Source: an uncultured Lactobacillus sp. (GTDB lineage: Bacteria > Bacillota > Bacilli > Lactobacillales > Lactobacillaceae). Taken from it: a stretch of 64,000 nt of DNA. Numbering within the stretch: the stretch's first letter is position 1; each line of letters opens with the position of its first letter. A program made the position numbers and the translations under genes. Below, one piece after another: positions 1 through 9,279 of this stretch. Under the pieces are notes generated by a model. That model saw nothing but the letters and a program-made list of their open reading frames with translations, was not told the DNA's origin and did not search any database. Location of the stretch: NCBI GenBank assembly GCA_937874185.1, contig CALNAK010000013.1, positions 1-64,000 on the forward strand, read 5' to 3'.

Positions 1-2375
1 TTAACTGGAGGTTTTGGTGAAATAGGTTCAGTAGGAGGATTTGTAACTCCGGGTTTACCAGGTTGTTCTGGTTTAACTGGAGGATTTGTAACTCCAGGTT
101 TACCAGGTTCCTCTGGTTTAACAGGAGGAATTGTTGTACCAGGTTCTTCAGGTCCACTAAGGATTTCAACGTTCTTTGCTTCAAGAACAGTTGTATTATT
201 TTTGGTAATTTCGAACTTGATAGGAGTCTTATTTAGTTGATAATTCTCTGGAGCTTTTGTTTCAACTAATGAATAAGATCCGACTGGCAATCCGGAAATA
301 CTGATTTTACCATTGCCGTCAGTAGTTAGATTACTTTGGATAACGTTGCCATTATTGTCGAGTAAATCATAAACTGCACCAGGTAATGGGTCGTTTGTTA
401 CGCTATCAACTTTGTTCAAAAGAAGTTCGCCAACTGGTGGTTCTTCTGGAGTAATGATAGGAGGTAAAACTGTTCCTGGTTCTGAAGGTGTAGCAATATC
501 TTCAGCTTCAAGTTCAGTTGTAACATCTTTGGTAATTTCAAATTTGATAGGATCTTTGTTGATGTCGTAACCTTCAGGGGCTTTAACTTCAACTAATGAG
601 TAAGATCCAACAGGTAAACCAGCGATAGTAATTTTACCATTACCGTCGGTAGCTAGATTACTTTGAATAACGTTACCGTTATTGTCTAGTAAATTAAAGA
701 TTGCACCGGGTAAAAGTGTATTAACTTTGGAATCGACTTTAGTTAAAACAACATTACCAACAGCAGGTTCTTCTGGAGTAATGGTAGGAGGTTGTACTGT
801 ACCAGGTTCAGAAGGAGTGGCAACATTTTCTGCTTCGAGAATAGTTGTCTTGTTACTTGTGATTTCAAATTTGATTGGATTGCTATTGAGGTCATAGCCT
901 TCAGGGGCTTTGATTTCAACTAGGGAATATGATCCTGGAGATAAGTTTGTGATACCAATTTCACCATTGGCATCAGTTACTAGATTACCCTCAAGGATAT
1001 TTCCGTTGCTATCTAGTAAATTATAAATTGCGCCAGGTAGTAACTTATTAACTTTAGAATCGACTTTTGTCAAAATTACATTACCGGTGTCGGCAACATC
1101 TTTTTGACCTAAACCAACTATGAGATCCCCGTTTGTAGGGACTGTAAAGTTAATTGGATCTGTGTTTACTTGATAACCAGCAGGAGCGGTGATTTCTTTA
1201 AGAGAATAGCTACCAAGAGCTAATCCCTTTATAGCAATTTGACCGTTACTATTAGTTTCAAGGTTGGTCATGACAACTTTACCAGTGCTATCTGTAAGTT
1301 CATAAGTAGCACCAGCTAGTGGCTTGTTCGTGACGGAATCTAACTTTGTTAGTTGGAAACCACCAGTTTGAACAGTACCACCACCGGTACCAGAACCACC
1401 CCAAGATGTTGAGGCGTCGACTTCGTAGTTACCTTCACTTGAACCCATATTAGCGTGGTTTCTCCAAGTGTTGGAACCGTCAGGATTAGCACCAGTTACT
1501 TTGACTCTGTAGTAAATATCAACGGCAGTTGTTACATTACCAGGGAAACTAATGATGACTTTGTTGCCCTCAGTAGTTACAGTAGGATGTAATTGGTTGA
1601 CGCCGACGAATTTACCGTCCACGTAGGAACCACCAATAGCATTGATGGAACCAGGGATGTACTCTTGGTTTGGTCCAAGAATATCGGTGATAACAACGTT
1701 TGAAAGGTTATGTTGATTAGGATTGAAAGCAACGTTCCAAGTTAATTCGTTAGGAACACCGTTAGAATCGTAACCAGCGACCCAACCAACTTTGTTGAAC
1801 ATCCAATTTTCACCTTCATTGCCGGTACCAGTACTTGTACCTTTGGAAACTAAAGATAATGTACCTTTACGGTCAGTTGTGGTGTTAGCTAATTCGTTAT
1901 TGAATGTTATAGTACCAACTTTTTCACCATTTTTAATAGAACCAGTGGCGATTTGAACACCCTTTGAATTATAGATAGGGAATGATAGGTCACCGCTTGA
2001 TACCAAGCCAGCTGGTAATGTAAATGAAGAAGTATCACCATCATTTATTTGAACGTTGTCAGCGATAGACCAGTTGTAGTTAACATTGAAGTTTAACCAA
2101 GTAAATAAGTCGTCGGTAGGCTTAACTGGTGTACCATTCATATCGGTAACTGATGCATCAGATCCGTTCAATCCGATGATAGGAATGTCACTTCTTGGAG
2201 TAACTGTTGACTGTGATACCGCGGTACTAGTCCCTGGTGGAGAACTCGTTAACCCTGATACTGGAGGGGAAACTGTTGCGGCGTTAGCTGTGCTCACGTT
2301 AGGTATTATAAAAAACAAAAATGCTAGAAATAAACCGACTAAAGATATAAAGAACATTGACTTTTTATATTTCAT
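1..2375 (-). CDS. SpaA/Cna_B-repeat surface adhesin (MSCRAMM-like), 3' end missing
   Basis: Large cell-surface protein, probably an adhesin. The frame starts at ATG 2375, with a GGGG Shine-Dalgarno about 9 nt upstream, and stays open to base 3, giving 791 visible codons; the C-terminus lies outside the window. Residues 1-32 are a signal peptide (MKYKKS, hydrophobic core, cleavage near STANA). A region of about 300 residues follows that resembles collagen/fibrinogen-binding modules (NELTWNVAFNPNQ, VVITDILGPN). Then come four SpaA-type Cna_B domains, each opening with LTKVDS or a close variant and carrying a conserved E(V/I/T)KAPEGY or similar motif. The Lys and Glu fit intramolecular isopeptide bonds. 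The last visible part is a Pro-rich spacer repeating KPEQPGKPGVTNPP, typical of the wall-spanning region before an LPxTG signal. The sortase motif cannot be seen. The family call is firm; the ligand is unknown. Confidence 0.85.
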   Translation of the reverse strand, partial: MKYKKSMFFISLVGLFLAFLFFIIPNVSTANAATVSPPVSGLTSSPPGTSTAVSQSTVTPRSDIPIIGLNGSDASVTDMNGTPVKPTDDLFTWLNFNVNYNWSIADNVQINDGDTSSFTLPAGLVSSGDLSFPIYNSKGVQIATGSIKNGEKVGTITFNNELANTTTDRKGTLSLVSKGTSTGTGNEGENWMFNKVGWVAGYDSNGVPNELTWNVAFNPNQHNLSNVVITDILGPNQEYIPGSINAIGGSYVDGKFVGVNQLHPTVTTEGNKVIISFPGNVTTAVDIYYRVKVTGANPDGSNTWRNHANMGSSEGNYEVDASTSWGGSGTGGGTVQTGGFQLTKLDSVTNKPLAGATYELTDSTGKVVMTNLETNSNGQIAIKGLALGSYSLKEITAPAGYQVNTDPINFTVPTNGDLIVGLGQKDVADTGNVILTKVDSKVNKLLPGAIYNLLDSNGNILEGNLVTDANGEIGITNLSPGSYSLVEIKAPEGYDLNSNPIKFEITSNKTTILEAENVATPSEPGTVQPPTITPEEPAVGNVVLTKVDSKVNTLLPGAIFNLLDNNGNVIQSNLATDGNGKITIAGLPVGSYSLVEVKAPEGYDINKDPIKFEITKDVTTELEAEDIATPSEPGTVLPPIITPEEPPVGELLLNKVDSVTNDPLPGAVYDLLDNNGNVIQSNLTTDGNGKISISGLPVGSYSLVETKAPENYQLNKTPIKFEITKNNTTVLEAKNVEILSGPEEPGTTIPPVKPEEPGKPGVTNPPVKPEQPGKPGVTNPPTEPISPKPPV
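160..1362 (-). repeat. Four tandem SpaA/Cna_B domain-coding repeats
   Basis: Four in-frame repeats of roughly 75-90 codons begin near 1362, 1088, 761 and 433 on the minus strand. The three distal copies are much more alike (GNVVLTKVDSKVN, NLLDNNGNVIQSNL, PVGSYSLVE) than the first (GGFQLTKLDSVTN). This points to recent internal duplication of the distal units. Their linkers (TPSEPGTV.PP.ITPEEP) are also repeated. Copy number may vary between strains. Confidence 0.8.
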
Positions 2376-2483
2376 ATATGATATCCCCATTCGAGAGTGG
2401 CATAAGTATTAGACTTAATTGACTCATTAGAAATTAGAGAGTTGAAACAAATTTTTATTGATTCTTGCTAGATGTTGATTGTT

Positions 2484-2646
2484 TCCGTCTTCCATAAAAA
2501 TTGAAATTTGGCTGGAACGTAGTGGGCACGATTTTGAGCTAATGCAAGTTCGGCATTATCTCAAAACTCGGCCTTATTCTAAGCCAGCTTCGCTGACTAA
2601 GAATAAATTCACTACTGAGCCAATTTCAATTTTTATTCCAGACTAG
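2484..2646 (+). repeat. Structured intergenic element, copy 1 (forward)
   Basis: About 160-bp imperfect palindrome running from CCGTCTTCC to CCAGACTAG. The outer stem pairs AATTGAAATTTGGCT near 2499 with GAGCCAATTTCAATT near 2617, extended by TAGTG/CACTA. It encloses two inner hairpins: GAGCTAATGC/GCATTATCTC, and TTATTCTAAGCCAGC/GCTGACTAAGAATAA. The linkers GGGCACGA and CTCGGCC recur in other copies. It lies 3' to nothing obvious and 5' of the SpaA-type gene. Function is unknown. Confidence 0.75.
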
Positions 2647-2720
2647 TTTTTGCCTTCTTATTTTTATTGGATTTTTTTAGAATAATTCAATCAAGATAAT
2701 ATGAACAAAAATAAAAATCA

Positions 2721-2899
2721 TTAGTCTAGTCGGTAGTGTAGCAATATAGAGGTCTCAGCGGTGAAATTCTTCTTAGCTGGCTGATTTTGCCAGGTTAGAA
2801 GAAGGCCGAGTTTTGAAACAATTTTTGAATTTTAAAATTGGTTCAAAATCGTGCCCACCGCTTTCCAGACCTCTATATTGCGGAACGGACGACGGCAAG
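2721..2899 (-). repeat. Structured intergenic element, copy 2 (reverse)
   Basis: Inverted orientation relative to copy 1, shown by GGCCGAG and TCGTGCCCACC. The outer stem is CAATATAGAGGTCT pairing with AGACCTCTATATTG, a wholly different stem sequence from copy 1 but with the same architecture. The inner hairpins are TTCTTCTTAGCTGGC with GCCAGGTTAGAAGAA, and AATTTTTGAATTTTAAAATT. The element lies between the SpaA-type gene and the YhgE gene, about 75 bp from copy 1. Confidence 0.75.
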
Positions 2900-2947
2900 T
2901 ACCACACTCTAAATCAATGAAAACTTGTTTGCTCAATTGAAACTAAA

Positions 2948-2990
2948 TCAATAGGTTGGTTAATTCCCTCAAAATTCCTTGACCTATTGA
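2948..2990. other. Inverted repeat in the 2.4-3.2 kb intergenic region
   Basis: TCAATAGGT (2948-2956) and ACCTATTGA (2982-2990) form a 9-bp perfect stem with a 25-nt loop. No T-run follows on either side, so it is not a good terminator. Together with the two structured elements and the YhgE terminator it accounts for most of this 812-bp gene-free stretch; I see nothing coding there. Confidence 0.4.
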
Positions 2991-3128
2991 GTGAAAATGG
3001 TCCATTTATTATTTTTAACACCATGAGTATAAAACGTTTTCAATCTAAAGTGAATAAAATATACCATTTGTTTTTTAATACTAATATATCAATCTTTTGA
3101 ATATATACCAATTTAAATAACTGTAAAT

Positions 3129-3179
3129 AAAAAGTCACAGAATTAATAGATATCTCGTCTATTATTTTTGTGACTTTTT
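3129..3179 (-). terminator. Rho-independent terminator of the YhgE-like gene
   Basis: AAAAAGTCACA (3129-3139) pairs with TGTGACTTTTT (3169-3179), with an inner AATAGA/TCTATT pairing. On the minus strand it ends in a T tract just after the YhgE-like stop at 3188. Confidence 0.75.
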
Positions 3180-3187
3180 AAATAAAT

Positions 3188-5755
3188 TTATACTAAGGAA
3201 TGCTCTGCAGCTTCTTTAGTGAAGTCGATTTCTTTGATACGTGATTTTCTTCTAATAAAGAAGAGAATACTTAGCAACGAGAAGACTACTGTAATTGTGA
3301 ACAACGTTATCATTTGTGGGATAGCGGAATCGCCAATCATCAGAGTTTGTCTCAAGCCATCAACCGAGTAGGTCATTGGTAGCCAAGGATGAATTGCTTC
3401 GAAGAATCCGTTTGATAATTGAATTGGATAGGTACCACCAGATCCACCAAGTTGGAAGACCAGTAAAATCATACTCAAGAACGAACCGACTTTTCCAAGG
3501 ACTAAGTTTAGCCAGTAGACAATTGACATAAAGACTAATCCGGTTAGAAGTAACATGATGAAAGTTGCGAATCCTTGAACAGGGGCAAGACCATCAATGA
3601 GACTAAGCAAGATGTAAACAGCTAAACTTTCACCAAGTACGAAAGCACCGGTGATAGTTGACTTGCTAGCCCACCAAGCTAGTCCAGTTCTTGGGAATTT
3701 TCTTGGCGTGTAGATATCAAACATTAAGTTGAAAGCTAGTGCACCAACGAAGAGAGAGACCGACAACATGTATGGCGCCATACCAGTACCATTGTTTGGA
3801 GCAGTATCACGTTCAGTGTGCTTGGTAGTAGTTGGTTTAGCAAGTTGATTGTAAGTTAGGTCAGTCGCTTTGATGTTAGATTTTTTAGCACCACTAGCTA
3901 GCTGTTTAGTTAAAGTTTGGTTACCATTAGTGATTTGGTTAACGCCGGTTCCCATTTCAGATGAGCCGTTAGCCAAAGTTTGTGATCCACTAGCAATTTG
4001 ATTAGCACCGGATGCTAGTTGACCAGTAGCTGAAGTCAATTGTGATCCGTTAGAAACTAGTTGAGAAACACCAGTGTTGAGTGTGTTGGCACCATAGGCT
4101 AACTGGCTAACACCAGAAGTTAAACTAGGCATTTGTGAATTTAATGATCCAATACCAGAGTTCAAAGTATTAGCACCACTATTTAATGAAGAACTATTAC
4201 CAGCGAGTTGACTTGTTCCAGAATTCAATTGAGAAGTTCCTTGAGCAAGTTTGGCAGTATTAGTATTAACTGTTCCAATACCGGAATTTAATTGCCCCAT
4301 ACCGGTTGTTGCCGTTCCAATTTGGGTCGTTAATTCTTGAGAACCAGCAGCTAACTGTGCAATAACTGTGGATAAATCAGATTGAGAATCGCCAACGCTA
4401 TTTTGAAGTGAACTGATTTGTGTGGCCGTATTGGCTTGAGTAGTTAACATCGTGTTGATATCTTTACTCAAATTTGTAGAAATTTTACTTAAACTGTCAT
4501 TGTTAGAGCTTGAAACAGCACCAAGAATGGCAGTTTTTTGGTCATCAGTTAGACCTTGTTCATCAGCAACTTTAGCAACTTGTGATGAAACGTTATTATT
4601 TGAAGTCGTTTGGTCTGATATTGCCTGTTGTAAATCTGATAAATCATTCTTAATAGCAGTTGCTTGTGCTGTGCCATTGTCGGTTAATTGTGATTTAAGA
4701 TTGTTGATTGAACTATTCAATTGTGTAGTACTTCCAGTCAAGCCATCACTAACTTTTTGAAGATTATCAGTTAATTCTTGGCTAGCCGAATGGATTTGAT
4801 TTAGTCCAGAATTCAATGTATTAGAACTATTTGCCAGAGTATTAGTTCCGGAACTTAACGCACCAGCACCAGAATTCAGAGAACCAGTTGCAGAGTTAAG
4901 TGAATCGACTCCAGCAGTGTAACTTTGAATACCAGAACTTAGGCTGCCACTTCCACTAGCTAATTGATTAACACCACTAGCTAAAGTAGTAGATTTGCCG
5001 TTAAGTTGATTAAGTCCGGAAGTTAAAGTTTGTGATCCGTTTGCGACTTGATCCACACCAGAAATATATTGGTTTAAGCCTTGATTTAAAGTTTGAGTTC
5101 CATTAGAGAAAGTTAGGGAACTGATTGCCAAAGTATTCAAGCCAGTTGTGATTTGCTGATTGGCACTTTCAACTTTGGTTCCACCGGTAGCTAATTTTTT
5201 ACTACCTTTAGCAGCAGTATTCATACCAGTGGATAATTGTTTAATAGAAGCAAACATTGTTTTTGAGTAAGTCTTAGTGACTTGATCAGAAACACTCTGG
5301 GCAGCTTGTTGGGCCGCAGAACTAGTCATTTTTGATGCAGTAAAGTTGTGACCAGCACTAGTTTCATAATTCAGAATCATTTTTTTAGGTTTCTTATTTA
5401 GTAAAGTCGTTGCATTTTTAGAAAAGTCTTTAGGGATAGTAATTACCATATAGTATTTACCATCAGTTAATCCCTGACTAGCAGCCTTTTTAGAGCTGAG
5501 GACATGAAATCCCATGGCTTTGGATTTGTTTAAATTTTTGGCTAAGTCTTTACCAACATTCAATTCTGTACCTTGATAGTCGACTTTTTTATCATTATTG
5601 ACGACAGCAACTGGGAGGTTCTTGAGTTCACCATACGGATCCCACATTGATTTTAGAAATGTTACAGAATATATTGATGGAATAAAGATCATTACCGCAA
5701 AGACAATAACCATTAGTTTATGTTTGAGCAGGTATTTCCATTCTTCTTTAATCAT
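3188..5755 (-). CDS. YhgE/Pip-family membrane protein with long repeat stalk
   Basis: 855-residue membrane protein of the YhgE/Pip (phage infection protein, ABC-2-like) family. There is one N-terminal membrane segment at about 13-31 and the family's extracellular head (PYGELKNLPVAVVNND). A very long alanine/serine/glycine-rich stalk spans about residues 170-640, built on repeats of the L(N/A)SG...L type. The C-terminal 200 residues hold about five membrane segments (APYMLSVSLFVGALAFNLMFDIY onward). Family members are linked to phage adsorption and to type VII-like or efflux functions, but the biochemical role is unsettled. The start at 5755 has AAAGGGG 6 nt upstream. It is divergent from a TetR regulator (5904) across 148 bp with a palindromic operator, so local repression is likely. 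Confidence 0.85.
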   Translation of the reverse strand: MIKEEWKYLLKHKLMVIVFAVMIFIPSIYSVTFLKSMWDPYGELKNLPVAVVNNDKKVDYQGTELNVGKDLAKNLNKSKAMGFHVLSSKKAASQGLTDGKYYMVITIPKDFSKNATTLLNKKPKKMILNYETSAGHNFTASKMTSSAAQQAAQSVSDQVTKTYSKTMFASIKQLSTGMNTAAKGSKKLATGGTKVESANQQITTGLNTLAISSLTFSNGTQTLNQGLNQYISGVDQVANGSQTLTSGLNQLNGKSTTLASGVNQLASGSGSLSSGIQSYTAGVDSLNSATGSLNSGAGALSSGTNTLANSSNTLNSGLNQIHSASQELTDNLQKVSDGLTGSTTQLNSSINNLKSQLTDNGTAQATAIKNDLSDLQQAISDQTTSNNNVSSQVAKVADEQGLTDDQKTAILGAVSSSNNDSLSKISTNLSKDINTMLTTQANTATQISSLQNSVGDSQSDLSTVIAQLAAGSQELTTQIGTATTGMGQLNSGIGTVNTNTAKLAQGTSQLNSGTSQLAGNSSSLNSGANTLNSGIGSLNSQMPSLTSGVSQLAYGANTLNTGVSQLVSNGSQLTSATGQLASGANQIASGSQTLANGSSEMGTGVNQITNGNQTLTKQLASGAKKSNIKATDLTYNQLAKPTTTKHTERDTAPNNGTGMAPYMLSVSLFVGALAFNLMFDIYTPRKFPRTGLAWWASKSTITGAFVLGESLAVYILLSLIDGLAPVQGFATFIMLLLTGLVFMSIVYWLNLVLGKVGSFLSMILLVFQLGGSGGTYPIQLSNGFFEAIHPWLPMTYSVDGLRQTLMIGDSAIPQMITLFTITVVFSLLSILFFIRRKSRIKEIDFTKEAAEHSLV

Positions 5756-5853
5756 TGAATTGCCCCTTTAAAAATATGTTATAGTAGGCGTGTAATTAAT
5801 ACTCACCTGTGGCTTAAATAATAGCTTCATAATAAATTTGATTCCACAACATA

Positions 5854-5872
5854 AATACACATAGTGTGTATT
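5854..5872. promoter_or_regulatory. Palindromic operator for the TetR regulator
   Basis: AATACACA (5854-5861), a 3-bp spacer TAG, then TGTGTATT (5865-5872): perfect 8-bp arms in the divergent region between the YhgE-like gene and the TetR gene. Its position, 32 nt before the TetR start, fits autoregulation and control of both genes. Binding is inferred. Confidence 0.65.
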
Positions 5873-5903
5873 ATCGTCAAAAAGTGAAAAGAGAGGTAAA
5901 ATA

Positions 5904-6494
5904 ATGAAAAAAATTGACCGTAGAGTGCAGAAGACCAACGAATCACTGCAATTAGCTTTTAGAAAACTTGCCAAAACGACTAGTTTTCGTGATATTACAG
6001 TGAAAGCATTAACGGAAACGGCTCATATTAATCGAAAGACTTTTTACCTACATTACGATTCAATTGAAGATTTCTCTAATACTGTTGTTGATGAGATTGC
6101 CGATAAGTTATTGGAGGTTATGATTGAGAAACCACTTCATGAAACTTTGTCACAGTCAGGCTATATTATTGATAAAGTCTTTGACTTCTTTAGAAATTCA
6201 CGTGATTTTTATACCCTGATGATGACTTCAGACGATTACAGTTTCTTGTCTCGAAAGGTTGGATCCAAGGTTTCAGCGGGATTTTCAGAAGCAATTTATC
6301 AAGAATTCGATATTTCCAAGTTGGATGCTTATATCTGTTCCAGCTTCTTAATCAGAAATACCATGATGATGTTTCGTTTATATAACGGGAATCAAGTGGA
6401 GCTGGATGAAACGGAATTTCGTGACCGTTTGTTGCGACTTAATTCAAGCGGATTGAGTTCGTTCATGGACCTTTCAAGGAAGACGTCTAAATAA
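5904..6494 (+). CDS. TetR/AcrR-family transcriptional regulator
   Basis: 196-residue repressor. The N-terminal helix-turn-helix (about 10-55) reads ALTETAHINRKTFYLHYDS, the usual TetR recognition-helix pattern ending in FYxHY. The C-terminal ligand domain includes FFRNSRDFYTLMMTSDD, as in the TetR_C_8-like regulators commonly paired with YhgE proteins. RBS GAGAGG lies 9 nt before ATG 5904. The divergent arrangement with the YhgE-like gene and the palindrome at 5854 suggest it represses that gene and itself. The ligand is unknown. Confidence 0.85.
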   Translation: MKKIDRRVQKTNESLQLAFRKLAKTTSFRDITVKALTETAHINRKTFYLHYDSIEDFSNTVVDEIADKLLEVMIEKPLHETLSQSGYIIDKVFDFFRNSRDFYTLMMTSDDYSFLSRKVGSKVSAGFSEAIYQEFDISKLDAYICSSFLIRNTMMMFRLYNGNQVELDETEFRDRLLRLNSSGLSSFMDLSRKTSK

Positions 6495-6656
6495 ATTTTG
6501 AGAGATTAAATACAAACACTCAAAAAAGCGCTATCATTATATTAGTAATTATATTGGAAACAGTTTTTTGACGACAGAATTCTGCACAGCATAAAAATAG
6601 ACAAAATGTATACATTATGATTTCTGTTGATAAACAAATAGAGGGGAGGGAACCTG

Positions 6657-7937
6657 ATGGAACTTAAACAGAATCTAAACCAAAAACAAGTTCAAGGGTT
6701 GTCTTTGACGCAAGGAATGCGACAATCAATTTTAATTTTACAATCGGATGCGATTGATTTAGCTGAATATTTAAACGAGCAGAGTTTGGAGAATCCATTA
6801 TTTGATGTGCATATGAATTTGGATATGCCATTTATTGATAGTGCCGAGAACACTTCATTTCAAATAAGGGATGACCAACAATCGCTTTTTGAATATTTGT
6901 TAGACCAAGTCCAATTAACTATGAGAAAGACGCCATTACGAGATTTGGTAGTTTATCTGGTGGAACAATTGGATCCAAATGGTTATCTGACCGTCTCAGA
7001 CAAGGAAATTTTTGCGGAAGTGGACGGGATAACACCAATTATGTTGCTTGATGCAAAAACACTTTTGCACAGGTTGGATCCTCCTGGGATTGGGGCTAGA
7101 GATCTTCAAGAATGTCTCTACCTACAAGCTGAGGCTGATAATGCTAACAGTGCAATCATGGCGATGTTGAGCGACGACTTCGAATTATTCACTAAGCATG
7201 AGTGGAAACAATTGAAGTTGAAACTTAAATTATCGAATGAAGAATTACGGGAGAATATTACTTTTATTCAATCGCTTTCAGCTAATCCAGGACAAAGATA
7301 TACGGCTCAAGGTGAACAGTATGTCGTACCTGAATTACAAGTGAAGAAAAATAAAGATAAATTAACGCTTTCGATTACTAAATATGGTCAGCCACAATTA
7401 GTTTTCGCAGAAGAAACTTATGATAGATTGACTCAATCAACGGATGACGAAGTGAACAAATATATTTCGGACAAGTATTCGCAATACAAAGCTTTGGAAT
7501 ACAATTTACAACGTCGTATCGACACGATTTCAATTATCGGTAGATGTATCGTTAAGGCACAATACAAATTCTTTATGCAAGAAACAGAGGCACTAGAACC
7601 GCTATTAATTAGGGATGTCGCTCAGAAATTGCAATTGAGTGAATCAACCGTTAGCCGAACAATCAATGGCAAATACATCCAAACAGACTTCGGAATATTT
7701 GAATTGAAACGCTTCTTCTCACGTCGTAGCAAAGTTACAGTAGGCAAGGATCAATCAGTTGATCAAGTTAAGACAAAGATTAAAGGTATTTTGACCGCAG
7801 AAGATAAAAATAATCCACTCAGTGACCAGAAGATTTCAGAAATGCTAGTCGATGATGGATTAAAAATTGCTAGACGTACCGTGGCGAAATATCGAGAACA
7901 ATTAGGATTTCCGTCAACAAGTCGACGCCGGGCGTAG
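6657..7937 (+). CDS. rpoN: RNA polymerase sigma-54 factor
   Basis: 426 residues with the complete sigma-54 layout. Region I is Gln/Leu-rich (1-50, LTQGMRQSILILQSD). A core-binding domain spans about 85-290, followed by a DNA-binding domain with the HTH QLSESTVSRTINGKY and the diagnostic RpoN box ARRTVAKYR at about 405-413. In lactobacilli sigma-54 usually drives mannose-family PTS operons with LevR/ManR-type activators. No such activator or PTS operon is in this window, so its targets are elsewhere. RBS GAGGGGAGGG precedes ATG 6657. It is probably monocistronic. Confidence 0.95.
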   Translation: MELKQNLNQKQVQGLSLTQGMRQSILILQSDAIDLAEYLNEQSLENPLFDVHMNLDMPFIDSAENTSFQIRDDQQSLFEYLLDQVQLTMRKTPLRDLVVYLVEQLDPNGYLTVSDKEIFAEVDGITPIMLLDAKTLLHRLDPPGIGARDLQECLYLQAEADNANSAIMAMLSDDFELFTKHEWKQLKLKLKLSNEELRENITFIQSLSANPGQRYTAQGEQYVVPELQVKKNKDKLTLSITKYGQPQLVFAEETYDRLTQSTDDEVNKYISDKYSQYKALEYNLQRRIDTISIIGRCIVKAQYKFFMQETEALEPLLIRDVAQKLQLSESTVSRTINGKYIQTDFGIFELKRFFSRRSKVTVGKDQSVDQVKTKIKGILTAEDKNNPLSDQKISEMLVDDGLKIARRTVAKYREQLGFPSTSRRRA

Positions 7938-7942
7938 AATCA

Positions 7943-8060
7943 GAGAGCGCAGTAGACCGGGAATTTCCGAGCATTTGCCTGACTTCACGAATTATACGCG
8001 TACTGTGCGTATGATTTGGGAAGTCAGGCAAAGCGGAGTGAAATTGGTCTACGGAGCTCG
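7943..8060. repeat. Long imperfect hairpin downstream of rpoN
   Basis: GAGC plus GTAGACC near 7945-7958 pairs with GGTCTAC plus GCTC near 8046-8059. TTGCCTGACTTC pairs perfectly with GAAGTCAGGCAA, and an apical ATACGC/GCGTAT closes the loop. Unlike the 160-bp element family it forms one long rod and lacks the GGGCACGA and CTCGGCC linkers. It may be a distant relative or a separate element. No coding sequence is seen at 7938-8273. Confidence 0.55.
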
Positions 8061-8148
8061 TTTAGGACGAACAAACAAAAATATACAGTTATAAAAAGTT
8101 GAGTAAGTCCCACTTACAAGTATCTAAAAAAAACAAAACAAAAAAACT

Positions 8149-8187
8149 ATCCCAACAATTCTAGTTTGTGAATTGTCGGGATTTTTT
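8149..8187 (+). terminator. Rho-independent terminator after rpoN
   Basis: ATCCCAACAATTC (8149-8161) pairs with GAATTGTCGGGAT (8170-8182) and is followed by a T tract. An A tract on the other side makes it potentially bidirectional. Confidence 0.75.
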
Positions 8188-8273
8188 AAACGAAAATTAA
8201 GCGAGCATTTACAATCAAACATTGTCTAAAACTGAAAACATAGGTAAAGTATTACTGAAAGGGAGTACTTTAT

Positions 8274-9203
8274 ATGAATATAGGGCAACTAATAAATCAA
8301 ATCGTGTTGATGTTTTGTTTGATGCTAGTCGGAGTTTTGATCAACAAATTGAAATTCATGCATTCACAGACATCTAGCGATTTAACCAACGTTTTGTTAT
8401 ATATCGTTTCGCCATGTTTAATTATCAACGCTTTTGAACAACCATATTCAGGCTCCAGAATTAAGCAATTCATTTTGGCAATTATAGCTGTTTTCATTTT
8501 ATATATTATTGAAATCATTGCTGCAAAGTTGATTTTTGGTCGCCTAAAAAATAAGAATCTGCGCCGAATTACCCAGTATGGCAGTATTTATTCTAATGCT
8601 GGATTTATGGGTATACCTTTGATTAGTTCATTATTCGGTTCAGAAGGTGTATTCTTTGCCGTTGTATCATTGGCAGCGTTCAATATTTTCAGTTGGACCC
8701 AAGGCGTTTCACTATTCAAAGATAACGATAATGGATCAGTTGAGAAAACCGATTGGCGTCAGGTCTTGTTAAATCCAAATATTATTGCCATTGTTTTAGG
8801 AGTATTGATATTTGTTTTCTCAGTGAAAATTCCTAATATGCCAAATCAAGTTATTAAGTATATTGGTTCAATAAATACACCATTATCAATGATTGTGATT
8901 GGTAATAGTTTGGCTAATATCAAATTTACAAAGGATATGTTGGGTAAGGAGATTGGATTGACGATTCTTTTAAGAAATTTGATTTTTCCAATGATCGGCA
9001 TAGTTATTCTGAAACTGGTTGGAGTGACTGGAATTGCTTTTTATACAACGATTGTCATGGCGGCCTGTCCAGTAGCTGGATTAGTTGTTCTGTTCACGTT
9101 GCAGGTACAAGATGACACAGCCCCAGCCATTTCAGCTATGAGTTTGTCGACAATTTTAAGTTTGATTACGATTCCATTGATATTTGCATTAGGTAGTCTT
9201 TAA
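8274..9203 (+). CDS. AEC-family transporter (auxin efflux carrier / malate permease type)
   Basis: 309-residue integral membrane protein with about ten hydrophobic segments in the two-half AEC fold. The N-terminus reads INQIVLMFCLMLVGVLINK. Family-type residues include YSNAGFMGIPL (residues about 103-113) and, in the second half, GNSLANIKF and AACPVAGLVVLFTLQ. Related bacterial proteins carry malate or other organic acids; the substrate cannot be read from sequence. RBS AAAGGGAG lies before ATG 8274. It is monocistronic with its own terminator at 9220. Confidence 0.85.
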   Translation: MNIGQLINQIVLMFCLMLVGVLINKLKFMHSQTSSDLTNVLLYIVSPCLIINAFEQPYSGSRIKQFILAIIAVFILYIIEIIAAKLIFGRLKNKNLRRITQYGSIYSNAGFMGIPLISSLFGSEGVFFAVVSLAAFNIFSWTQGVSLFKDNDNGSVEKTDWRQVLLNPNIIAIVLGVLIFVFSVKIPNMPNQVIKYIGSINTPLSMIVIGNSLANIKFTKDMLGKEIGLTILLRNLIFPMIGIVILKLVGVTGIAFYTTIVMAACPVAGLVVLFTLQVQDDTAPAISAMSLSTILSLITIPLIFALGSL

Positions 9204-9219
9204 AAATTTCAGAGCAAGT

Positions 9220-9264
9220 AAAAAGCCAATATCTACTGAATATTTCAGTAAATGTTGGCTTTTT
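9220..9264. terminator. Bidirectional terminator between AEC permease and LysR gene
   Basis: AAAAGCCAATAT plus CTACTGAA pairs with TTCAGTA plus ATGTTGGCTTTTT, in the gap between convergent genes ending at 9203 (+) and 9280 (-). A and T tracts flank the stem, so it can serve both. Confidence 0.75.
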
Positions 9265-9279
9265 GTATGTCTCAATTTT

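Noticed and set aside
160..1362. CRISPR-like regular repeats
   Set aside because: The repeats are in-frame SpaA domains of about 250 bp with no unique spacers. No cas genes are nearby.
6495..8273. Sigma-54 (-24/-12) promoter near rpoN
   Set aside because: I found no GG-N10-GC pair in a TGGCAC-N5-TTGC context, and no enhancer-binding activator gene is in the window.
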